Part shown: piece after piece, positions 1 through 6,123 of the stretch
How positions within the stretch are numbered: position 1 is the first letter of the stretch
Layout of the letters: every line of letters begins with the position of its first letter
Assembly: GCA_019429425.1 (NCBI GenBank)
Contig: JAHYIU010000012.1
Span: 1 to 34,448, forward strand
Direction of reading: 5' to 3'
Length of the DNA stretch: 34,448 nucleotides
DNA from: Candidatus Syntrophosphaera sp.
Lineage (GTDB): Bacteria; Cloacimonadota; Cloacimonadia; Cloacimonadales; Cloacimonadaceae
Made by a program: the position numbers and the translations under genes
The notes under the pieces: generated by a model
Told to the model about the DNA's origin: nothing
The model's input: the letters and a program-made list of their open reading frames with translations, nothing else
The model's database searches: none

Positions 1-402
1 CAAGATGAAAACAATGCAATTTGCCGCTTGGCCTTACATAGATTGTGAGTAACGAGGGATATCAGATGCCCTCAAACAACCTGAGAAACAACGAGTTGGA
101 ATTTACACCAACATTTGGGACTCAACACTCTTTCCAAATGTTCCAAGCTAAATTCATGTTTATTAGCGGTAGATTCTATGTCAAGAACTTTCTTACATTT
201 TTCCTGCGCATCCTTACGCATCCTTATTTGTGAGAATACAGGGGACTGCTTTCATATAAAGGCAGATAGATGAATTCTAATAAGTATGTATGCCGTAACA
301 CCTTGTTATGTATCAGTATATGTGATGTCTTAACTAATCCGGGAATCAAGGGAAAGTTCCCACTCCGTTTTTCCGATGCCGGATCGAACGACGTGTCCAC
401 AG
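1..402. other. Intergenic region at window edge, no convincing gene
   Basis: Frame 1 of the plus strand is open from the window edge to a TGA at 46-48, so the last 15 codons of a plus-strand gene could lie here, but 15 residues cannot be identified. A 62-codon open frame (45-233, +) has no recognisable domain and no clear ribosome binding site. The stretch is more AT-rich than the rest of the window. It contains a 9-bp perfect inverted repeat (110-118 with 134-142) and a short tandem GCATCCTTA repeat near 209-227. I see nothing else in it. Confidence 0.4.
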
Positions 403-1320
403 CTATCTGAGCACCGTGAATCTGATGGTTTTGCTTTGTCCTGACGTGGTTATTAGCCTGCAGAAATAGATCCCGCTGGCGGCTTGGCCTCCGGATTCCA
501 GATCGAGATCCCAGCTTACGCGATAGTAACCTTTATCCTGAATTTCCCGCACCAGGGTTTTGATCTTCTGCCCGCGGAGATTGTAGACGCTCAATTGGGT
601 AAGTCCTTCCTGGGGAACGGCATAGGCAAAAATTGTACGCTCCGGTGCGGGATTGGGGTAGATGAGCAGATGAGGTTCGGTAAAAAAGCCGGAGGGCTGG
701 ATGATCTGGGTGAATTGGGGAGGACAGATCACCGCCATTGAACCGTATTCCGCCATATCCTGGTAGCGAGGGTCGAAATTGATGAAATGCCGTTTGTATA
801 TGTCGATAAAGTAGGGATCGAGCTTTCTTGCGGAAACCGCGCTGGCTTGATCCGGGGCGATCAGGTCGAGGGTGAGACGGTCCATGACGAACAGTTTTCC
901 TCCGGAGACCTGAAACGGGGAGATAGTCAATTCAATGCCCCGAACCTCTCGCAGGCAATAGGGATCGCTCAGTTACAAGGTTTGGCCGTTGGTTCCGGAG
1001 GAGTTTTCCCAAGCGATAGCGGTGTCATGCAGATGTTGGTCAATCTGGCAGTAGTAGTTTCCTTCGGTGGGTAAAGCCACCTGGAGCTTGAGCACCGGCA
1101 AAGCGTTGTCATACATGAGGTAGGGGGCAAACCGCGCCGGCAGTTCCACACGGCCCGTCGCGTCAAAACTCAGGCTGCCGATGTTGATCTCGATTCGGAT
1201 ATCGCTGGCATTGATTTTGGAAAAGCGAATGTAGTCGCCGGCGTCACTGAGGGTAAGGCCATGCGCTAGGCCTATTGCCAGGAGAAGCAGAAGCGGGGCG
1301 CTGTGAGGCAGTTTGATCAT
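403..1320 (-). pseudogene. Remnant of C25 (gingipain-like) peptidase: propeptide plus sorting tail, catalytic domain lost
   Basis: One reading frame runs from the ATG at 1320 (ribosome binding site AAGAAGG) to a TAG at 403-405, broken only by a TAA at 973-975. The first part has a signal peptide (MIKLPHSAPLLLLLAIGLAHG), then text typical of a gingipain-family propeptide: an ELP-then-YLMYDNALPV-type segment and, after the stop, PYCLREVRGIELTISPFQ and a LTLDLI strand. The frame then starts the segment that leads into the C25 catalytic domain (GSMAVICPPQFTQIIQP). It jumps within a few residues to a Por-secretion-like tail (LLIYPNP ... GIYFCRL ... IRFTVLR). The whole caspase-like catalytic domain, normally several hundred residues, is absent. 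The upstream promoter looks intact. It may be a pseudogene after internal deletion plus nonsense mutation; a functional secreted propeptide-like protein is less likely because of the stop. Confidence 0.7.
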
Positions 1321-1373
1321 GTTGCCTTCTTGTTGTGATTCAAGTACTTAACAATGTGGCCAAATCTGTGGGC

Positions 1374-1402
1374 ATAATGAACGTTCTGCGGTTTTTTGTC
1401 AA
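1374..1402 (-). promoter_or_regulatory. Sigma70-type promoter of the C25 remnant
   Basis: On the minus strand a perfect -35 box TTGACA (1402-1397) is followed after 17 nt by CATTAT (1379-1374, 4 of 6 matches to TATAAT). A start site near 1367 would leave a leader of about 46 nt before the ATG at 1320. Confidence 0.55.
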
Positions 1403-1453
1403 GGAATATGATGGCCAGCCTGATGTGTCAGGTGGTCAGATCATTGAAACAAA

Positions 1454-1480
1454 GGGGAAAAGGGGATTAGGGGAAAAGGG
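1454..1480 (+). other. G-quadruplex-forming motif
   Basis: Four guanine runs (4, 4, 4 and 3 G) are separated by three 4-nt A/T spacers (AAAA, ATTA, AAAA), matching the canonical G3+N1-7 quadruplex pattern. It lies on the plus strand between two minus-strand genes, so it is on their template strand, between the stop of the 1520 gene and the promoter of the C25 remnant. Confidence 0.6.
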
Positions 1481-1519
1481 AAACAATAGGCCTGGGGTGG
1501 TTATTGGGATATTCTGTGT

Positions 1520-2455
1520 TTATTTCTCAGGCCTTGAACCCTCCAGCAGTTCCCTCACCAGGAGCGGGACCATGATCTCGTGGTGGCCGATAAAGTAATA
1601 GCCCTGCCCGCCGTTCTGCACAGGGCGGCGGACCACGTTCTCCATAGCCCGGTAATGCGTGTTCATGTCAAAGACGGCGGTCGTGAAATCCTGCACCCGG
1701 CCATAGATGTTTCTGGCAACGGTCAAAGCCTTTAAAAAGACCTCGGGGAGGATGACTGCGGAACCCAAATTGATCCAGACACCGCCGCCGTTCAGATTTC
1801 TCACCTGTTCGCAGAGGATACGGAAATCGCGCAGGCTGCAATCTCCGATGGCGCTGCCATCCGCGCAGGGTGTCTGATGTGTGATGTCTGTTCCCAGTGC
1901 GATATGCGCCGTAACGGGGATTTCGTGCTTGTAGGCCATCGCCAGGAGCGAGATCTCGGGGTTAGGGGCCTCATTCAGGATGTGCCGGCCCAGGGCTTCG
2001 CCATAGCCGAGTTCGGCGTCGCTGGCTTTGGTGATCACGTCGTTGATCCCGTGCGTGGTCTCAAAGACCATGCCGAAGCTGCCATCCGCCAGGCCTTTGC
2101 CCACGTCCTCCGAAGTTTTGCCAAAGAAGGCCAGCTCATAATCATGGATGGTCACGGAGCCGTTTACGGCGAAGCATTGGACCGCTCCGGCCTGCATGAG
2201 TTCGATGAGCAGGGGCGTCAGGCCGCATTTGATGACATGCCCGCCCAGGGCGATGATGATTGGTTTTTTATGCTCGATTGCGTGACGGCAGGAACTGACA
2301 AAGGCTTTGAAATCCGCGCCCTTGAGGATGTCCGGTATGCTGTCCAGCAAGACCGCTCCCGGTTTGGCGAAGGAGGCGGGTTCCACCTTGCTGGGCCTGT
2401 CTTTCACGGAACTGACCGTGATCTGGAAGATGTCGATCTCTTTGTATCTGCTCAT
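1520..2455 (-). CDS. Conserved protein resembling the deoxyhypusine synthase fold, function unknown
   Basis: 311 residues with no signal peptide, so probably cytosolic. The central part reads IIIALGGHVIKCGLTPLLIELM, then NGSVTIHDYELAFFGKTSEDV and FETTHGINDVI, followed by HIALGTDITHQ and GGGVWINLGSAVILPEVFLKA. This looks like a nucleotide-binding Rossmann-type domain. I recall this pattern from conserved bacterial hypothetical proteins sometimes labelled deoxyhypusine-synthase-like, but substrate and reaction are not established and I do not claim a spermidine/eIF5A role. It is the last gene of a minus-strand operon and its ATG overlaps the stop of queH in an ATGA arrangement (2452-2455), indicating translational coupling. 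The coding assignment is firm; the fold assignment is tentative. Confidence 0.75.
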   Translation of the reverse strand: MSRYKEIDIFQITVSSVKDRPSKVEPASFAKPGAVLLDSIPDILKGADFKAFVSSCRHAIEHKKPIIIALGGHVIKCGLTPLLIELMQAGAVQCFAVNGSVTIHDYELAFFGKTSEDVGKGLADGSFGMVFETTHGINDVITKASDAELGYGEALGRHILNEAPNPEISLLAMAYKHEIPVTAHIALGTDITHQTPCADGSAIGDCSLRDFRILCEQVRNLNGGGVWINLGSAVILPEVFLKALTVARNIYGRVQDFTTAVFDMNTHYRAMENVVRRPVQNGGQGYYFIGHHEIMVPLLVRELLEGSRPEK

Positions 2456-3000
2456 TTCTTTATTCCCAGATAGCGTTCTTCCTCGCTGAAAATGCAGCCG
2501 CAGTATTTCTGGCGGTACATGTTTGCCTCTTTGGAAAGCCTGATCCCCTCGCTCCAGAGGGGACGCCAGTCGCGGTAGAAAAAAGTTATATTATGATCTT
2601 TGGCGGCGGCCTCTGCGATCTGGATTATCAGTTCATGCTTTTGGTACTTGCTGTAGAGCAGGGTGGAAGTGAAGGCGTCGAAGCCCTGTTCCTCTGCGGT
2701 TTTGGCGGCCATTTCGAGGCGGGAGCGATAGCAGAGTTCGCAGCGATCCTCTGGATTGGCCGAAACCTTGCCCACAAAGCCGCGCAGGTCATATTCATCA
2801 TTAACGATCAGGGGAATTGATTCTGCCGCGCAATACTCCTCAAGGGAGCTGAGCCGGCTGCGGAACTCTGTGTAGGGCTGGATGAAAGGATTGTACCACA
2901 GCACACTGATCTTGATCCCCTCCGCCTGGAGCTGGCGCTGGGGCGCGATCAGGCAGGGCGCGCAGCAGGTGTGGATCAGAAGGTTCTCAGGAACGGACAT
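2452..3000 (-). CDS. queH: Epoxyqueuosine reductase QueH
   Basis: QueH (former DUF208) reduces epoxyqueuosine to queuosine in the wobble position of tRNAs with GUN anticodons, replacing the unrelated QueG. This 182-residue protein has the full cysteine set of the family: HTCCAPC near the N-terminus (Cys12, 13, 16), RCELCY (Cys87, 90) and YCGC near the C-terminus (Cys167, 169), which in QueH bind the Fe-S cluster and a nearby metal. Length is within the usual range. It overlaps the PAS gene upstream by 14 nt and the next gene by 4 nt, so it is co-translated in the operon. No other queuosine gene is in the window. Confidence 0.93.
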   Translation of the reverse strand: MSVPENLLIHTCCAPCLIAPQRQLQAEGIKISVLWYNPFIQPYTEFRSRLSSLEEYCAAESIPLIVNDEYDLRGFVGKVSANPEDRCELCYRSRLEMAAKTAEEQGFDAFTSTLLYSKYQKHELIIQIAEAAAKDHNITFFYRDWRPLWSEGIRLSKEANMYRQKYCGCIFSEEERYLGIKK

Positions 3001-3334
3001 GATGCTCCATATCCGGAGGCAATACGAAAGATATCTCCACCAAACCGCCCTGCTCGCCGTCCTTTTGCCATGGCTGCTGGTAGATCAGTTTTCTCACTCC
3101 GTTCTTTTCGATCGAATAGACATTGTTTTTGCCGGTGGCGAGCATGTCCTTGATGATGGCGATGGACCTTGGTTGGTGGCAGTCGTAGAGGCTGGTTCCG
3201 ATCAAGGCCGCTCCGCCGTGGTCAGAGAAAGTGGCGCAGGCCGCGTCGTTCATTTCGATGATGGTCCCATCCTGATCACAGACCGTGATCGCCACCGGGA
3301 AATGCTTTATCCATTCGTGCATGAGAACGGCCAT
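2987..3334 (-). CDS. Single-domain PAS protein
   Basis: 115 residues, essentially one PAS sensory fold: WIKHFPVAITVCDQDGTIIEMNDAAC is the typical PAS start, followed by GTSLYDCHQ and the FVLP-type closing strand. No kinase, HTH or cyclase output domain and no membrane segment are present, so it is a soluble stand-alone sensor or ligand-binding protein of unknown partner. The ATG lies 3 nt after the acyl-CoA dehydrogenase stop codon and the ribosome binding site (AAGGAA) is inside the end of that gene. The 3' end overlaps queH by 14 nt. It could sense flavin, haem or small acids; the sequence does not decide. Confidence 0.82.
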   Translation of the reverse strand: MAVLMHEWIKHFPVAITVCDQDGTIIEMNDAACATFSDHGGAALIGTSLYDCHQPRSIAIIKDMLATGKNNVYSIEKNGVRKLIYQQPWQKDGEQGGLVEISFVLPPDMEHHVRS

Positions 3335-3337
3335 TGC

Positions 3338-4483
3338 CTAAAATTCCTTGAGCAGGCTGGCGGCCACGATCCCGCGTTGGATCTGGTTTGTGCCTTCATA
3401 GATCTGGAGGATCTTGGCATCGCGCATCATCTTTTCCACAGGATATTCCTTCATGTAGCCGTAGCCGCCGAGGATCTGGACCGCGTCGGTGGTCACCTTC
3501 ATCGCTACGTCGGAGGCGAAATACTTGCACATGGCGGATTCCTTGGAATAGTTCTTGGCGCCGCTGTCGACCATGCGCGCGGTTTGCATTACCAAAGCGC
3601 GGGCGGCCTCGATCTGGGTGGCCATGTCCGCGAGCATGAACTGGACTGCTTGGAAGGAGGAAATTGGCTTGCCAAATTGCTGGCGCTCTTTGGAATATTT
3701 GACTGCTGCCTCAAAGGCCCCGCGGGCGATCCCGACGGCTTGAGCGCCCACCATGGGGCGGGACTTGTCGAAGACCTTCATGGCGGTGATGAATCCGGTG
3801 CCTTCGCGGCCCAGCAGATTCTCCGCGGGAACGGCGCAATCCTCAAAGATCAGTTCGCGGGTGGCGGAGGCGCGGATGCCCATCTTGTTTTCCTTTTTGC
3901 CAAAGCTGAAGCCGGGAGTTCCCTTTTCCACCACGAAACAGGAGCATCCCCGCGCGCCCTTGGTCTTGTCCGTCATGGCGAAAACAGTGTAGATGCCGGC
4001 CTCGCCGCCATTGGTGATCCATTGCTTGGTTCCGTTGAGGATATAATGGTCGCCCTCTTTGCGGGCGGTGGTTTCGATCGCTCCCGCGTCTGAACCGGCA
4101 TTGGCCTCGGTCAGGGCAAATGCTGCAAGCTGTTCACCAGAGGCGATCTGGCCCAGGTATTTCTGTTTCTGCTCTTCCGAGCCGGCGATCAGGATGGGGT
4201 ACATGCCCAGGCCGGTAGCGCCAAATGCCAGCGCTATGCCCGCGTCCACGGCGCAAAGCTCTTCCGTGACCACTGTCAGGTCGGCCACCTTGCCGCTAAT
4301 CCCGCCGTATTCTTCGGGGATCAGGATGGCGAAAAGGTCGCTCTGGCGCATGATCTCCACTATGTCCCAGGGGAAGATACCCTCTTCGTCATATTTTTCG
4401 GAGAGCGGCTTCATTTTTTCGATGGCGATGCGCCGCGCGATCTCCTGCATTTCCAGTTGGTCCTCAGTGAGGAAGTAATTCAT
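3338..4483 (-). CDS. Acyl-CoA dehydrogenase (short/medium-chain type)
   Basis: Flavoprotein oxidising acyl-CoA to trans-2-enoyl-CoA, passing electrons to electron-transfer flavoprotein. 381 residues, the normal length. It shows the family signatures ALTEANAGSDAGA, QWITNGGEAG and, near the C-terminus, GGYGYMKEYPVEKMMRDAKI. The catalytic base is Glu363 in QIYEGTNQIQ, the position used by butyryl-CoA dehydrogenases. The ATG at 4483 is preceded by AAGGAG. It is the first gene of a four-gene operon with the PAS protein, queH and the Rossmann-type protein. etfAB is not next to it. Chain-length specificity cannot be read from sequence; butyryl-CoA-like is the likeliest, consistent with amino-acid or fatty-acid fermentation. 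Confidence 0.93.
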   Translation of the reverse strand: MNYFLTEDQLEMQEIARRIAIEKMKPLSEKYDEEGIFPWDIVEIMRQSDLFAILIPEEYGGISGKVADLTVVTEELCAVDAGIALAFGATGLGMYPILIAGSEEQKQKYLGQIASGEQLAAFALTEANAGSDAGAIETTARKEGDHYILNGTKQWITNGGEAGIYTVFAMTDKTKGARGCSCFVVEKGTPGFSFGKKENKMGIRASATRELIFEDCAVPAENLLGREGTGFITAMKVFDKSRPMVGAQAVGIARGAFEAAVKYSKERQQFGKPISSFQAVQFMLADMATQIEAARALVMQTARMVDSGAKNYSKESAMCKYFASDVAMKVTTDAVQILGGYGYMKEYPVEKMMRDAKILQIYEGTNQIQRGIVAASLLKEF

Positions 4484-4508
4484 ATCGTAACTCCTTGGTG
4501 GATATTAA

Positions 4509-4514
4509 ATTATA
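4509..4514 (-). promoter_or_regulatory. Possible -10 box of the acyl-CoA dehydrogenase operon
   Basis: A perfect TATAAT on the minus strand lies 26 nt upstream of the ATG at 4483. No good -35 box is found at 16-18 nt; a TTGACT lies further upstream, too far to pair with it. Weak support. Confidence 0.3.
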
Positions 4515-4564
4515 TGAAAGTGTAGGTTATTGGATATGGCTCTTTGAGTCAAGCAAAATCTGCT

Positions 4565-5803
4565 TTAGTTTAGGATCAGCAATTTGCCTGATTGGATATG
4601 CTGGTCCTGCTCAACCCGATACAAATACACTCCGGCAGGGAGTTTTGGCAGGGGGACGGTCCCGTCCGGGCTCACGCTTTCTTTCTGCAGCAATTGGCCC
4701 CGCGGGTTGTAGATCCTGAGTTCAGCGTTGCCAGAACGCCCTGAAACCAGACGCAAAGAGCCTCCACGGGGCAAGGGGTTGGGATATAGCCGGAACACGA
4801 CTTTTTGGACCTGGTCGTTGTTCGCAGTGTTTCCCTCGGGTGTGACGACCATGTCCGTGCTGGAGAGTCCGACGTTGTAGCTGTTCAGGGGTATGAGATC
4901 GTGCTGATAGGTGGTTACGACGGAATTTCCAGTCCAGTTCTGGTCCAGGAGTGCCATCATACCCGCGTTTCCGGAGATGGCAAAAGCGTCGTAGGGGAGA
5001 GGGTTGGAGGCATTGTGATAGACCTCGTGGGTGACCGCGTCATAGCTGTAAAGGCCGAAGCCCATGCCATCGCCCAGATAGGCGAGGCCGGAAGGATTGA
5101 TCCAGATGTTGCCTGGATTTCCGCCGATGTTGAGCCTCTGTACCAATTCCAACGTGGCGGGATCGATGATGTCGACCTTGCCCTGGATGTCGGTCCAGTT
5201 GCCGGTGCAAGATACATGCAAGTAACCGTCGTGGACCACCGCAAATTGGGGATTTGTCCAAACTGGCAGGGTTTCCGTAAGGGTAAAGGAATCCAGGTCG
5301 ATCACGCTGATGGAGCTATTGGCATAGTTGTTGATGTAGCCGCCGGTGTTGCAGACAAAGAGGCGGTTTTGCCAATTTGCCAAACCCTGGGGCGAGATCC
5401 CCACCGTGAGGGAAGCCACCACGGAATTGCTTTGCAGGCTGATTTTGTAGACTTTGTCCGTGAACAGCCCCGTTACATAGAGGTTTTCACCCACCCTGAG
5501 CACGTCATAGGGATTGCTGGAAGGCGCAACGGGGATATAGCGAATATGTGCCCCAGTGGCGCGGTTAACCACCTGGATGGCGTTGTCGCCCGAGCAGGCT
5601 ATGTAAACATGGTCCTCATCCAGGTCCATGAGGTTGGGGGTTAAACCCAGTTGGGTAAAGGAATTATTGACCGTTCCGGCCTGGGTGTCGATCCGCGAAA
5701 GGGTGCGGGAAGCGGAATTGACCACGAAGATCTCCGCCGCGGAGAGAGGTGCCTGCAGCAGCAATATGATCGCCGCAAGCAGCCCTGATTTGTTTTTTGG
5801 CAT
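4565..5803 (-). CDS. Secreted YncE/BtuG-like beta-propeller with C-terminal sorting tail, under B12 riboswitch control
   Basis: 412 residues. A signal peptide (MPKNKSGLLAAIILLLQAPL then SAAE) without a lipobox cysteine is followed by about 300 residues of repeated YVTN/YncE-type propeller blades: EIFVVNSASRTLSRID, VYIACSGDNAIQVVNRATG, LYVTGLFTDKVYKISLQS, LFVCNTGGY, ISVIDLDSFTLTETL, LHVSCTGNW, VDIIDPATLELVQRLNIGGNP, giving roughly seven blades. The last ~75 residues are a Por-secretion-like tail (FRLYPNPLP ... GVYLYRV ... GKLLILN), so export and surface attachment are likely. I take the ATG at 5803 because AAAAGG lies 8 nt before it; an in-frame GTG at 5812 overlaps that site. A cobalamin riboswitch immediately upstream links it to vitamin B12. 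In Bacteroides the YncE-like lipoprotein BtuG binds B12 on the cell surface; a similar role here is inference. Confidence 0.85.
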   Translation of the reverse strand: MPKNKSGLLAAIILLLQAPLSAAEIFVVNSASRTLSRIDTQAGTVNNSFTQLGLTPNLMDLDEDHVYIACSGDNAIQVVNRATGAHIRYIPVAPSSNPYDVLRVGENLYVTGLFTDKVYKISLQSNSVVASLTVGISPQGLANWQNRLFVCNTGGYINNYANSSISVIDLDSFTLTETLPVWTNPQFAVVHDGYLHVSCTGNWTDIQGKVDIIDPATLELVQRLNIGGNPGNIWINPSGLAYLGDGMGFGLYSYDAVTHEVYHNASNPLPYDAFAISGNAGMMALLDQNWTGNSVVTTYQHDLIPLNSYNVGLSSTDMVVTPEGNTANNDQVQKVVFRLYPNPLPRGGSLRLVSGRSGNAELRIYNPRGQLLQKESVSPDGTVPLPKLPAGVYLYRVEQDQHIQSGKLLILN

Positions 5804-5806
5804 GGC

Positions 5807-5844
5807 GTTCACCTTTTTCTTTTTTGATCAGAAAGGGGGTGAAC
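5807..5844 (-). promoter_or_regulatory. Ribosome-binding-site sequestering hairpin (riboswitch expression platform)
   Basis: On the minus strand GTTCACC (5844-5838) pairs perfectly with GGTGAAC (5813-5807). The second arm covers the GG of the AAAAAGG ribosome binding site just before the ATG at 5803. Next to the arms, CC(C)TTT and AAAGG can extend or shift the pairing. This is the expected form of a translational OFF platform between a B12 aptamer and its gene. Confidence 0.6.
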
Positions 5845-5887
5845 TACTTTTCCGGAGGCCACATGAACCGTATGGCCGCACCGAAGG

Positions 5888-6037
5888 CGGTGGCAGGTTT
5901 CCTGGCTCGCAGCGGCGTTTATCATGACCCGGCCTTCCCGCTTAAGGCAGTGACCGGATCTGCCCAAATGCTGCTTACAGTGGCGGTTACCGCTCCCGTT
6001 TCGCACGGGATTCCCTTTTACCTATGAAGTAGCACCA
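5888..6037 (-). promoter_or_regulatory. Cobalamin (AdoCbl-class) riboswitch aptamer
   Basis: Read on the minus strand, the conserved elements occur in the right order and spacing. They are GGTG (6036-6033), GGTAAAAGGGAA (6022-6011), the GTGCGAAACGGGAGCGGT block, CCGCCACTGTAA (about 5987-5976), a second CACTG, CGGGAAGGCC (about 5940-5931), ATGA, and the B12 box AGCCAGGAAACCTGCC (5907-5892) followed by CACC, which closes P1 with the 5' GGTG. It lies in the 320-nt gap between typA and the YncE-like gene, in the same direction as the latter, and ends about 85 nt before that start codon. Confidence 0.95.
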
Positions 6038-6123
6038 TCTATTCTTGCGGGCCAAGATCGCTCGCTGGCGTTTTGTGTCAAGGCAGAAAACACACACAGC
6101 CCAACAACAATGCCCAACCTGCC

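Noticed and set aside
45-233. 62-codon open frame on the plus strand
   Set aside because: No domain, no ribosome binding site, crosses an inverted repeat and a tandem repeat; kept only as intergenic.
2882-4093. 403-codon plus-strand open frame
   Set aside because: Antisense to the acyl-CoA dehydrogenase, PAS and queH genes; the protein text is low-complexity G/H/D-rich shadow sequence.
4805-5644. 279-codon plus-strand open frame
   Set aside because: Antisense shadow of the beta-propeller gene; no recognisable family.
5628-6027. Short open frames across 5628-6027
   Set aside because: They lie on the cobalamin riboswitch and the 5' end of the propeller gene; the RNA structure explains the sequence better.
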